From assembly GCA_008704415.1 (NCBI GenBank), contig VXIS01000141.1, positions 49,150 to 113,149 on the forward strand: a stretch of DNA of 64,000 nucleotides. Reading direction: 5' to 3'. This stretch comes from Sphaerosporella brunnea (Eukaryota > Ascomycota > Pezizomycetes > Pezizales > Pyronemataceae). The notes below the pieces were generated by a model, which ran no database searches, was not told where the DNA came from, and saw nothing but the letters and a program-made list of their open reading frames with translations. The position numbers and the translations under genes were made by a program. Positions 23,185 through 34,921 of this stretch are shown in pieces. How positions within the stretch are numbered: the first letter of the stretch is position 1; each line of letters begins with the position of its first letter.

Positions 23185-24116
23185 ATGTTCAGAACCACCA
23201 TCGCCTCCACACTCCGACGTCCCCTCACAACTCAATTGCTTCCCGCTCAACACATCCAATCTCAACCTTTCTCAGTCACGCAAGCAATCATGGGTGTCAA
23301 GCGAGATGTCCTCAGAGATGGCAACGGGCAGGATTACCCTAAGGCCGGCGACACTGTTACCATGCACTACGTTGGAACTCTCGCAGAGGACGGCAAGAAG
23401 TGGGTCTTTCCCGCTGCTTCGATGCGTTCAATTGAGGTTCTTCAGGCTGACATGAGCTCGAAAAGGTTTGATTCCTCTCGAGACCGTGGCAAGCCCTTCT
23501 CCACTGTCATCGGAAAAAAAAAAGTCATCAAGGGTGCGTACTTATCGATGAGGTTCACTGGCGCACCGCTACCTGCTCGCCTATACCTACCATCGGCGGC
23601 GGACGGGCAATTGTCGTTCGGTGATGCGGCTACCATACGGCAATGATGGCTGACGATTCTTCTGTGTATACGCAGGCTGGGACGAGGCTGTTCCTGAGAT
23701 GAGCTTGGGCGAGAAGGCCAGGCTCACGATCACTGGGTATGTCCTCTCCGTCTACTCTGTGTGGCCTTTACTGATGCTCTACGCGTTGCGTTGTTTGCAG
23801 TGACTACGGATATGGGGAACGGTAAGAAATTAATCTAGCCCTTGCGAGATTTTTTTTCACACGCCAGCTGCTGACAGGGTTTCCGCTCAGTGGTTTCCCA
23901 AACCTCATTCCTCCGAACGCAACCCTCATCTTGTGAGTCTGCCCTTGATTCTTTTCTGCATGTGGCGCTACTGCACATAAGGCTATGACTTGCATAGTTG
24001 CCATGCACCGTGCAGCGCCTACACCCATGTGGTTGGCACGTCGCTGACACGCTCCAACAAACAGCGAGGTCGAGTTGCTCGGCATCAACGACAAGAAGGT
24101 TCCCTCCCAGGAGTAA
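23185..24116 (+). CDS. fpr1: FKBP12-type peptidyl-prolyl isomerase, six exons
   Basis: Model: exons 23185-23399, 23466-23533, 23676-23736, 23801-23821, 23891-23932 and 24065-24116. This gives 152 aa from the first ATG or 117 aa from the in-frame ATG at 23290. Conserved FKBP motifs are in order: HYVGTL, FDSSRDRGKPF, VIKGWDE, MSLGEKARL, YGYGERGFP, LIPPNATLIFEVELL. All five introns have GT-AG ends; exon 4 is only 21 nt. The family catalyses cis-trans proline isomerisation and is the receptor for FK506 and rapamycin. The 35 residues before the second ATG are basic, hydroxylated and free of acidic residues (MFRTTIASTLRRPLTTQL), like a mitochondrial presequence, whereas the second ATG gives a canonical cytosolic FKBP12 start (MGVKRDVLRDGNG). 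Confidence 0.93.
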
Positions 24117-27100
24117 ATGGGGGCCGCTCGCGAGGAGGTCGCTGTCAGATACATATACGTTCTCTGTACCAGTTCTGCTTGTTCAATCGATTTACCCCGC
24201 TGAAGCAGCGGCGGTGGCGTTGGTTCCTCGTTGATTTGCATCTGTGCCTTCCCCACAAACCGCGACTTTAATCTTCCATTTTTTTTCTCTCCTTTGGGGT
24301 TCAGGGTCATTTTTGCTCGGAAATCGAATGAATACGTGTCATTCTTGTAAAATGCCTCGACGAGTTTGCACATGCACCTATTGTGATTTCACAATTGCAA
24401 TTGGGAACGATGATCCCAGCATCTCTAGCTTTTCGCACCGCACCCACCCATGCTGAGGATGCCAAATACAGTTTCGTTTGGTCTGGCTTTGCCCCTATGT
24501 AACGCATCCATCACCTCGTCAAGATTGAGTATTTCCTGCTGTTTTTATCCGCATGCCTATCTGCAAAGTGTTCGTTGCGGAGTGATCGATATCGATCACG
24601 TTAACAGGGAGTACCTGGGGAGACCGCCAGCGAGCAGCGGTGCAACACTGCAACTGTCCCCAACTGGATGGTGGCTCGCAGAACAAGGGCTTAAGACGAG
24701 CTAAACTTATAAGGGAATCCACGAGAACTGATAGCTGAGCCAGCGGCTCGCCGTTTGCTAGCGTTTGGACATGTTGGCGGTGGCTCGGATTCAAAACGTT
24801 AACAGGTTAGGGTTGGCGTTTCGATCTCGACAGCGTTGTGTAGAGTACTAGTACATGGCTGATGGGGTTGGGCTGACCACGAGCGAGATATACGACGACA
24901 GTCTGCGGCCGCCAGAAGCGGCGAAGGCACGCTGTGGGAAGGGCTCCTCAGGACTGCAGGACTTTGCTGGCCATGGGCGAATGTAGGCAGACATCGGCAA
25001 GGTTGGTTGCATATCGTTGCATCTGTCGCCGCATGGCTGTATACGTATGGCGCTGCGCGAATCAGCGCTTCCGCAATGAATCCGCAGGCAGGCAGGCAGG
25101 CAGGACCGGCATGTATGTGTCTATTTTGTACGTACCGCTCTATACCTCCGACTTCGGCTTGGACATTGTTGTACCTCGCGTCCGGCTCCACCTGCAGTCA
25201 CGTGAAGGTAGGTTAAAATTGAAAATTCAAGCTGTTGGATGAGCTCGACGAAACAATTACATAGAAAGATCCGGCCGTTATTTTTTGCTACCCTGGATTG
25301 GTTGATGTCTCGCTCACTTTGCCATAGCTGGGTTAGGTGAGCTTTGGCAGTGGTCGCTCGAACGAGATCGTCTACATTCGATAATCCGGATAACCTGGGA
25401 CGTACGAGGTAAGTAGCCACTGCTGATGCTCGCTCTGAAGGAGCTATTTGAACAGTTTCAACTTTCAACGGGCAGCTTTTGGCCCCCCCAAGAGTGGCCA
25501 CTGAGCTTCTGTTTGCCATGTCGACATACATATGCAGATGGTGTTTTCTATGTGCCAGAGTACATAACTTCCTGCCATGCGCTGACACGAGTCCAACACC
25601 GATTCAATCTATTCGTCATGTTTTGCGCACAACGGACGGGACATGTGAATAGTAAGCATCCATCATGGCGATTCGTCTTGTCCGGTCAGAGACAACGTAA
25701 TGGCGTCTTTTCATGCATCTTTCGCGGAGTTCCATTTCCCCAGGTACCGGTGTGTAGCAAACAATACGGATCCAAATATCTCCAATATCCGAGCTTCCCC
25801 CGTTTGTGAATGTGAATTTACACAGCATGCAGTGCTTGGCTCATGTAGCGAGAACGCTTGAGTACACACATGCATAAGGCATATGTGCCTACATATGTAC
25901 ATGTATGTACATAGCATGCACAACCTCCGACAGCACGAAACGCGTGTCAAGATCGGCTGGGAAGGTGGTTCCACTACATAAGGTGATTATTATCTCCAGA
26001 CGGGGGTGCAAGCAAACTCTATGTATAGTCCACTTGACAAGTTCGTGCAGGTACTGTGTAGAGTAGAGTTCTCACCATGGGAAGTCAGCCCTCTCGAATT
26101 CGAAAACGCTTGTCAACTTGAACTTTTATCGGCAGGGGACGATCGCGCGCTTGACGATGGATAATAGTGCTGATACTCGGGGGCGGCATTTAGAATTAAA
26201 AAATACAACTGCAGCAAACGGCTGAAACTTGCTTGAAGAATCACCAGATCGAGAAAGTCTCGCCCTCCCGTTTTTTGGTTCTCAATGCCTGCCTCGAGTA
26301 TACTGACTGATAGTCCTCAAGGATTGCGACACTCTCCACTGGCTTTTGGGCTCCCAATTGTGATTTACAAATCATTGAATCTTCGGAGTCACAGCTACAC
26401 TATTATCCCAAGATATGAAAAAGGACAAGAGAGCAACCTAGTCAACGTTCGGTGGAGATTTGTGATTTCCGATGCCCCAGCTGTAGTTTATGGACGTTCA
26501 GAAATCTCACATTTTATGTACATAACTAGCTCGACAGCGAACATGCACGCCATCACGTTCCGATTGGGATAAACATGACAGATCATGGCGCTAGTAGCCC
26601 ATCATAATGAAGCTCGTCAATCTTGAAAATCGATATCAGCCTATCTACATATCAGTGCTTCGTTTTTTTCACGCCGGCTTACACGGTATCTTTACAGGTG
26701 TCAGATGAAGTAATGATCCCAACTGGTATGGCACCGCTGAGTTGGTACACGGTAGGTAGCTAGAGTACTTTCCTTTCTTGGTGTTAAGTGCTCTAATGCG
26801 AAAGGACCGATGCATCATCGTGCGTTCCGTTTTCCGAACCGAAAAAATTTGTTTGACATAGCTGCAGTATCAACATTTGCCGAGGGGAAAAAAAAGAAGT
26901 GGCAGCCACAGCGCGCGGTAAACGCGGGCGCCTCGAGGTCTCATCGCAATAGAGGACGGAAAATTCAGCCTCTGTATGCATCTTGCCTATGGAGGTACCC
27001 ACCTGTCCCACCGGCTGCGAGTTTGTGATCCTCGAAAGGCGAGCTTTACATAGAAGGTTGAAATTTGTTTGGCGTGTGAGCTAAGACCACACATCGGTAG

Positions 27101-28724
27101 CTAAACATTTTGACGTCGCCAGTTGGGGCGGATCACTGCGGGCTGGTTACAGATCTGTGCTCAGATAAAACAGCACCGCGATCAATCAGGTAGGTAACTA
27201 AGTAGGGCTATACCCTATGTTTACACTCAGACATTCGGTGGTTAATTAGGTGCACGGAATCCCGGCGGCGGCGGCGGCTGGCCAGCGTCGTGCTTTTTCT
27301 TCTTCTTCTTTGAAAAACTACACGATGATACTCTGGAATACTCTGTCTATCGGGACGGAATATCTGAGAACAAGAATCTTGTCTCTGAGAATGCAGCTTC
27401 TGGCCCTTAACAACGTTGCAACACGCGGCGGCTGCGGACGAAACAACACCAACAACAACACGAACATGCAGTCTTCAGGAGTTTGTGGGGGCCCAGCGCT
27501 ATGCAGGACGGGGCTGGGCCAAGATATGCGGATGCAGTCCAGACATCAATGGAGCAGATGGAAGTGGAAATCGAGAGAGCGGGAAAGCATGGAGAGAAAA
27601 AAAAAAAAAAAAAAAAAAAAAAACAAATTAAGGTTCGAATCAAAAAAAGCGGTCCCTTACATCACACATCACGCAAACGACACCTCTCCTTTTTCTTGCG
27701 CGCCGTGTGTTTCCTTGGAAAAGAAATCTGGATGAGGCCTTGCCCACAATTAAAAGACGGCAAGTCGCGCGGCACGGACTTCTGCATTCTGCTGCGTTGT
27801 TGGGCTACATACGCGATACGGGGAGCTGGGGGGGTATATACTTCGTATCTCCGGATCCCAGAGATGGTAAGCCGGCAGTCAGTGGTGGACCTTCGGTCGG
27901 CTTGTTTTGGCTTTCCGCTGCAGGAGAGCAAAGGAAAATCATGGGTGGGTGTTGTGTGTCATTGCAACGACAAATATTATCGATATTGCAGCCCCCCAAA
28001 TGGAATAATAACCAAGCCCGGCAAACTTGTCTGGGCGAGCCAAAGTCTTTCCCATCACTCGATCACACGATGTCATTCCAATGGGATCGACTCATCGGAA
28101 CTGAGGAGCTCACGCACGATAACCGAAAGATCGAACATGTGGAGAGAGAGTGTGTGTGTGTCGGCGCCTCTCGGAGTTCGCAATGCAGCGGCCAGCCAGG
28201 TAATTGGAACCAAAGGGAGAAAGCGAAGCGACATGGTATCAGAGCCGGTTTCACGGCCTCGGGTGCCTATAGAAGCACTCGAGGGCCCAGATGCTCTGCC
28301 AGGAAAAACATTGAGTGGTAACATCTGATGGATCGCCGATCGTGAGCGGTGGTGGGGCAGGGTGAGTGAGCGCTCTGCGAACCTTCCTCGTCACTACGAT
28401 GATATTTTAGTGGTTCCTCCGTCGAGCCGTAACGATTTCCACGATCTTGAAGGACCTACTCTAGTTACCTGCGCTGTTAATCATATAATATCACTCGCAC
28501 GAACAACGGCCCCTGGTTTCTTGAGTCCCAGCTTGCATGGGCCGCTTCGTGGGGACCTGCACTGTGTCCCAGTAACAGCGAAGTCTGAAAGTTCCATGGC
28601 GTGACTAGTCCGAAGGAACAAAATGAACACCCCTTATTGACTTTCTACCATAGAGGACACAAATTGCATACGGCAAGAAGACTTGGGGAAGGTATAGACC
28701 CTATCTCAGTGTACCATCTTCCAC
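24117..28724. other. Gene-poor region, no recognised gene
   Basis: About 4.6 kb without a supportable gene. It contains (GCAG)n at 25085-25105, an A tract at 27598-27623 and scattered GTAGGTA-like motifs. Overlapping ORFs around 27483-28328 are read in two frames with no recognised domain. Confidence 0.5.
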
Positions 28725-29882
28725 CTACAAGCACTGCGAGTAGAAGTCGTTCAGCTTGGTGCAAATAGTACCGGCGACGCAAGTGCCACTTCCCGTCCAA
28801 CCATTGCCGCCACACTGAGAGTACTTGGCCAGAGTGCCGCCGCCGGATGCTGAAGTTGTTGTGGGCGCGGTAGTTGTCGTTGGGACGGTTATAGTATTTG
28901 TCGTCGCGGTGGTCTTTGTCGTGGAAGTGACGGTGGTCGGGCTGCCACCACCGCTTCCGGACCCTGCGGTGTACACCGTGGGACCGGGAATGATGTACGT
29001 GGTGTAGGACCCGTAGAGATCGAAAAGAATACCCGGATCGGTGGGCTAGATTCTGTCAGTCACCTGCTCAGATGTTTCGGAATAGCGGTTGGACTTACAC
29101 TGTAAGCACCTGGGAAGGAGACTCCAGAGGGTTCGGCGCTTCCTCCTCCCGTGATCTTCAGTTGGTAACAAGAAACGTAGTGCTTTGTTTTCCAAAATTA
29201 GCCTGAGCTCGCCTCTTCCAGGAGGTCAAAAAATTACCTGCGCTCCTCCAAGGCTGCCAGCCACATGGAGGGCGATCACTTCTGCACGGAGCAGATAGTC
29301 ACCAGGCTCAATATCGGTAGGGATTACAACGATCTGCTTTCCACAGTTCGAGTTGAGGACGTCGGTTGCCCAGATGTTTGGATTTGTCGAAACAAGGCCA
29401 TTTTGGAAAATCTTGAACCACGATGTTCCCGGGTCCGTCGTAGCATCGTCGACCTTGGCAAGGTACGCGATAACGGGTCCATTGTGGCTTCCTAGTTGCT
29501 ATCAGATGTAAATAATGACCTCAGCAGTTGGCCATAACTCACCACCAATAGCCTCGTTAGAGCAAGATCGGTCAACGGGCTGCTGGTGCATTTCTATTGT
29601 TACAGTTCCTCCCGCTGTAACCCAAAAAGTCAGCAGCCGGAATAGAACGAAATAGAGGTTATAAAACTGAGTCGGTATACCTTCCACAGTGCAAATACCC
29701 GCCACCGGTGATCCTGTTCCGCAGCGAACATCGGGATCTGTGGTTCCGATAGGGCTGTTGTTGATGGGGAGACGATCACACGTTCCACCCTCGTCAACAC
29801 CATCTACCCAAAGCTCCTGCCATGTGGCATGAGCGGCGACCGAAGTGGCCAAAGCAAGGATGGAGAAAAGGTTCAGCTTCAT
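28725..29882 (-). CDS. AA9 lytic polysaccharide mono-oxygenase with CBM1
   Basis: Minus-strand model: exons 29882-29681, 29614-29543, 29491-29238, 29182-29099 and 29045-28725, 310 aa. A 17-residue signal peptide is followed directly by HATWQELW, so cleavage would expose His-1 of the copper histidine brace. The second His lies in [13 protein letters not shown], and QHYVSCYQL supplies the axial Tyr and its partner Gln. A Ser/Thr-rich linker (about 232-274) leads to a fungal CBM1 ([15 protein letters not shown] to the C-terminal CL). The enzyme is predicted to be secreted and to cleave crystalline cellulose oxidatively. The introns are 66, 51, 55 and 53 nt; the first is 3n and stop-free. In the conserved Q-F/Y-Y position this protein has His (QHY). 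Confidence 0.93.
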
Positions 29883-29986
29883 AGTGGGTGTGGTCTGTTC
29901 AGGAGAGAAACTGCGTTGGAAGTTCTCGTGTGCCGAACTGAATTGTATGTTGGTGAAAGGGAACTGCCTTCTGGAGGTTTTTCTGC

Positions 29987-29994
29987 TTTATATA
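29987..29994 (-). promoter_or_regulatory. TATA box of the LPMO gene
   Basis: On the minus strand TATATAAA lies about 105 bp upstream of the LPMO start codon, a reasonable core-promoter spacing for a strongly regulated fungal cellulase-type gene. Confidence 0.6.
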
Positions 29995-31490
29995 TTCTCG
30001 ATCCTCCCCGACCAGATATTGTTGATCCTTTTTAGATCATAAAGGGCGATTCGGGGTTCTCGGAGTTCACACCCAGAGCCCGTAAATTAGCTGACGTCGA
30101 CGGCAACGTGGGAACCGACACTCAGCTCAAAGTCTGGTAGTGGAAGGGCCGCTTTCCCGAATATCAGACATGATACAGTGTCCTAGTGAGATGTAAAGTG
30201 CCAAGATACAGTGAGTTGAAGGTTTCTACGGAACGATTCCATGGTTGAAGTTCTCTAGACTACTGGGTGTAAGGGGGAAGAAGGAAATGTCCCTTGATAT
30301 TGGGGTCTAAGATCCCTGTGATAGCTTGCTAGCCGTGGTCCGTGGAGGTGAGGACCGTAAAGCCTTACCTCGTACGCGGTTCGTTCGGCTAAGCAACCGG
30401 ACGGGTGCACATAATGCTTATTTCAACCACAAAAGTTGTGGCGGTTAATAAGGAGATGGCAAGGGCTCGGGCTGAATAGAACGGGGAATTGATCAGTAGG
30501 AAGAACCCGTCGGCATACAACTCCGAATTAACTAATTACGGCGTGGCTTCCCGAGATGCCAAGTGCCATGTTTGCTCATAACAACGGCTCCCCGGATGTG
30601 TCAAAGTCCCCGCACTGTCAAGTTCCGCCGCACTCCCCCTTGCGGGGAAATTAAGGCAAGCCATGTGGTTTCTCACGTGCTGCAGTGTTCACATGTTTAC
30701 ATTATACGAGAGTCTCTCTGAATCGACGGTAATATCTACCTAGCAGGGACGACCGTTTTTAAAAATCACAATGCCCTTTCTCAAACGGTAAAGCTTGTTA
30801 TATCATGCTTAGGCAGAGGAAAGATCTTCTGGAAAAATGGTAGTCACAAAGGATATCCAGTGGTAAAACACCATAATCGATCAGGAAATGGTGCTGGATC
30901 AAAACCATGTTTTGAAAAAAGCCTTGCTCATCAGATAATTCTCATATAATGGTTATATAATGGTTAGACATAAACTAAAGTTGGGAGCAAAGTCGAGTGA
31001 CTTCTGCGAGTGACATCCAATGTTTCAGTCAATCATCAGGCCTTGCTGGCATGGTGTTGAGCTTTTCAACAAACTGTATCTCTGTGACGAGTAAGCCCCC
31101 GGCCTTGGATTCGTCACATCCCCGAGTCACTTTATTTGCTGAGTCTACTGCTGGGGTCGCCTCTGTTTTGGGGTTTGAGGGAGGCGAGTCGGTAATCGGG
31201 TGCACGACTCAACGATGATGATGACGATGATAATTATGATGGCGATGAGCTGGTGATCATGATGGAGCTGTGCATCGACGCGGCGGGATTGGATGCCCGC
31301 CGTGCGGCGAGGGTGCGGCGAGGGTGCGGAAGCAAGGCAAACTTAAGCTTTTCACCATATAATCTCATATAATGGTCACATAATAGTTAGCAGCGAAATA
31401 ATTGTTTTGCTCACTGGGGATAATCAGATCGCGAAAATATGGTTTAGTGGAAAATTATAGTTGACTCGCGATTTCCGGAATATGGCGGTT

Positions 31491-31600
31491 TGTTTGTAAT
31501 CAAGTTTATTGTCTGTATTCGACCGCGAACGATCATGACAGACCCCAACTCGTCCTCACCCTTATCCTGTCCGCCCCCTTATCGATGCTATCTCCAAAGT
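31491..31600 (+). repeat. Dispersed repeat, copy A
   Basis: About 105 bp starting TTTGTTTGTAATCAAG match 52257-52362 closely. Most differences are C/T or G/A transitions. Copy B lies at the 3' end of a coding-like remnant. Confidence 0.75.
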
Positions 31601-32076
31601 GCGGTATACAGGTGTGTACAGACAAAATATTTTAAACAACGTAGTGGCTGTTTGTTTTCACAATATTAATATGGTTGAAAATACCGGTCCCACACCCACA
31701 CCTCCCAACCCCATCAGAAGGCAGCAACAGGGGGAACGCGGAGTCAACAGCAGACCTCTCACTGGTACATCGCCGTCAGCCTGAGCGACCCCACTGCAGG
31801 CAGTGTTGTCAGTAGCCAGCCCGCCCGGCCGGCTGCGTCGGGCTGCTTCGGGCTGATCAAAAAGCCCGAAAGTCTGTTCGGCGTCGCTTTGTGAGGGCCG
31901 GCTGTCTCGCCCTACACTCTCGCGAAACCAGCACAATCAACAATCAACCCCCCCGCGCCGCAGCGCAGGTCTATCAGGAAAGTCGAAGAAGCAAGCGCAT
32001 GTTATTCAGTAAATCTACGGGCGCAAAAAAAAAGGAAAAAGAAAACGAAAAAACAGCTACCGTTGTCCCTCCAAAA

Positions 32077-32755
32077 TTAGGCTTCCCATGATGCAATGAT
32101 CCCCGCAGCGTCCCAGTGCCGCAGATATTCGAGGGCTTCCACTATCTCACTATGCGCTCTCCTGTCGGAAAGTCTAAGCTTTGCGCTGCTAAAAACACGC
32201 TCTACTTGAAGAACACCTCATCGATCCACTTGTGAACTGTATTATGCGTTGGAAGCAAATCATCGATGCGGGGGTTAAGAAGACTGCAGAAATTCCGAAA
32301 TTTTTCGTGTTCTACATGGGAGAAGCTATCATGCGCACATGCTATCCAATCGCACAATGCGCGCTTGAATTGTCGAAGATCGAGTCGGAGTTGCTCATTC
32401 TTACCAACATGACCCGCTGTCTCCGCTCCAGTATGGCCATTCTTGCCGACGCGATGATATTTGAGCGGATGTAGGCTTGCTTTGTCTATTGAGCATCCGC
32501 TGATTTTATATTCTCGCACCTCCGGGTCTGGACCTTTACACTCACTGGACCACCATCTTGTCCATTACGCCGAAACCCGACCCCATACAAATAGATGTGG
32601 GAGGTCAGCGGCCGCTTTTTTGAGCCTCGTCCCTCACTAGGAGTCCCGGTCACAGGATTTAGTCCGCGCTTCAAGTTTCGCCTTCCCCTTGGGATATCTA
32701 TCGTCTCCCCGGCGATATCAGGAACAGCAGGGGGTTCAACAGAAGGAGACACCAA
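32077..32755 (-). pseudogene. hAT transposase remnant, core deleted
   Basis: N-terminal-type sequence is at 32755-32486 (KKRPLTSHIYLYGVG) and 32519-32202 (FKRALCDWIACAHDSFSHVE, then LLPTHNTVHKWIDE). It is followed directly, in another frame, by the C-terminal dimerisation domain at about 32205-32077 (VERVFSSAKLRLSDRRAH, then EALEYLRHWD). The usual several-hundred-residue RNase H-like catalytic core between these parts is absent, and the join is out of frame. It cannot encode a working transposase. Confidence 0.85.
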
Positions 32756-32789
32756 TCGGCCCGGTTGGAGTTCGCACTGTGACTCATCT

Positions 32790-32846
32790 TATCCAGTATC
32801 TTGACTATCCAGAGTATCTTGACTATCCAGGGTATCTTGACTACTA
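32790..32846 (+). repeat. 18-bp tandem repeat inside the hAT element
   Basis: About three copies of a unit containing GTATCTTGACTATCCAG, with small differences. Confidence 0.8.
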
Positions 32847-33050
32847 TTTTGACAGCTCGAAATCTGGTCCCTTCGATGCGAAGGTGATGGAAAGACATAG
32901 GGGGGTAAAAAGACATCTTTTTCGCAGAATGCTAACAAAGGCCCTTGCGCCCTATCCCCCCGACTGCATCACTGTTGGTCACTCGCTCTATCAGCCGGGC
33001 TGTGGGCCGGCTGCGTGGGCTGCGACTTGGGCTGGTTACTGACAACACTG

Positions 33051-34033
33051 ACTGCAGGAAGGCTGCCAGTGGGCCAACCTCAGCCGCCGCCAGAGATAGC
33101 TTTGGTGAAGAACTTGAAGCTGAAACAATATCAGCCTTCTGCCACGAAACACATTGCCGCTTATCCGACATCCATCCCAAGATAAACTACCGCCCAAGAC
33201 CAAGACGCCGAGGCTGTAAAAGACGTCTATCGCTAAAGAAAGCACGCCCAAGACCGCGGCTCACCATGTCTCGAATTAGTTTGCAGCGGAGAATGATCAT
33301 ACATTACCTTCATACCCAAGAGGCAGAGTGGGAAGGAAAAGCAGCGCTGCAGCTCTCAACAGTACTTGGTGCCGCTGCGGAGGACTCGACAAGCATATTG
33401 GGGGAATCTATGACAGCGGTGTTGCGCGCAGCAGGTGCATTCTCAGGCAACCTCACAGGCAGTACACTTGGATCGGTCTCAAGCGCTGAGTCACCGGAAA
33501 TCACTCGGTCCTTTATCCCATCATCCTTGAACGCTATATTGTGATGATTCCGGGCAATACTTAGGGACAGGCCGCGGCGATGCGGCCCTGCTCCCGACAC
33601 CGCTTATGCACGCCGCTCTGACTCCACCGTCCCTCCGCTCCTTCATTAGGTAGCGAACCTTAAAATAGCTACGATGGATCCGCCTAACATCTAAGCACCT
33701 CACGAAGGACTGAACCACCTTTCCCGGCCTCTCAACAAGCTCGATTAAGTGCCTTGCTGTCCGTGTCGCCCTTGAGGTTAACCATAAATACCCCCACGCT
33801 GGCGACGATGGCAACCATTGGCAGAACGTTGCAGACAGAAGCAGAACTGAGCGATCGTGTTTGTATCCCGCCTGGGATAGCCCAGTTCAATACGACGGCT
33901 CTTTCCATAGTAACTACCCACGTGTCCTCCCTGGTGAACCCAACAGTGGAGAAAGAGGTTAAACTATGCATTTGAGTCACGACGTGCATCATGAGAGCGG
34001 AGATTAACCTGCCATTCAAAAGAAACTGGAGTA
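33051..34033. other. Intergenic, no recognised gene
   Basis: After the hAT target-site copy at 33051-33058 there are overlapping ORFs up to about 100 codons (33310-33600 minus, 33732-34058 minus) with no recognised domain. Confidence 0.4.
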
Positions 34034-34148
34034 CCGTATTATCTCGGTAATAAGGCAATGTGGCAAAGTGACTTCGCCAAGAGGCTAAGTGACTTCACCA
34101 CAGGGCGCAGTCACCTTGCCACATTGCCTTATTACCGAGTTAATACGG
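34034..34148. mobile_element. TA-flanked foldback mini-element, copy 1
   Basis: 115 bp. The left arm starts CCGTATTATCTCGGTAATAA and the right arm is its near-perfect inverse complement ending TTAATACGG. TA dinucleotides flank both sides (34032-34033, 34149-34150). The internal part is rich in GTGACTTCGCC-type motifs. It resembles a Tc1/mariner-type MITE. Confidence 0.75.
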
Positions 34149-34921
34149 TAGGCCTTGGGTCTTTAGAGGTGTAGCGGTAGGCTGGAATCTAAATCATAAT
34201 GACCAATGGTCTCGCTGCTGGAAAAGTTTTTAAATAGTTGCGCTGGTATTTTGGTTTCTACACATAATGATTGAGCGAGGGCCTGGTGGAGTGAGAGCGC
34301 CCGGGCCGCATCGCCGCCGCCGGACGGGCAACCTTTGCCTGTCCCTAAGCGTTGCATGACCCCGGGTCTCAAAATGTTGATAAAATAAATGGGGGGGTAT
34401 TCAGAACGGGACTTATAGTGTACACTATCCTGTACCCATATATCTTGCCATATTTTTGCGATTTGAATACCCACACTAACCATCACCCACCCTTATACTG
34501 GAGAGAGATTTTGGCTTAATTAAAGGGCATTATTTTGACCGTTTTTAGTGCATCATCGTCACAGAATTATAAGGGCCATATAAGGCTCAGATGATCGTTC
34601 TTCAAAACTGCCGTACCCTGCTAAGGTGCTTAGTCATAGATGCTGGAAACATATCAAGGAGCTAGAGTTACTTATTCAAAGGTCGATGTTGCGTCCTTCC
34701 TCCGAGATTTAGATCCATCGCCCATGATCTATTCGAGTGATACGCTAGGACGTCGACAGCAACCCTCTGGCACACTGATGGCCGGGTCTGGGTCTTTAAC
34801 AGATAGATACCATATGCGGAGCCAAGCGGTACATGCAACGGCCACAATACCAAGACTTCACCGTGCAGAGACAGCTGCAGAACACCGCAATGTGAAAACA
34901 AAAAAACAATATATTCTCCGG

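Larger units (their letters stand above)
29883..31800. other. LPMO promoter region and AT-rich repeat remnants
   Basis: The left part is the LPMO promoter. Further right, a 27-bp sequence beginning CTCATATAATGG occurs at 30941-30967 and again at 31364-31390, differing only by transitions. A segment at 31491-31600 is shared with 52257-52362. No intact gene is seen. Confidence 0.5.
31801..33050 (-). mobile_element. Internally deleted hAT transposon with intact ends
   Basis: A 1250-bp element is bounded by inverted repeats starting CAGTGTTGTCAGTA (left) and, read on the minus strand, CAGTGTTGTCAGTA (right); the next bases also match except one G/A difference. It is flanked on both sides by the identical 8-bp sequence ACTGCAGG (31793-31800 and 33051-33058), the target-site size of hAT elements. 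Inside, on the minus strand, are remnants of a hAT transposase. The central catalytic region is missing, so this is a non-autonomous deletion derivative. Confidence 0.9.

Noticed and set aside
27483..28328. Two long overlapping plus-strand ORFs
   Set aside because: They include a poly-A-encoded poly-Lys run and share the same DNA in two frames; no domain is recognised.
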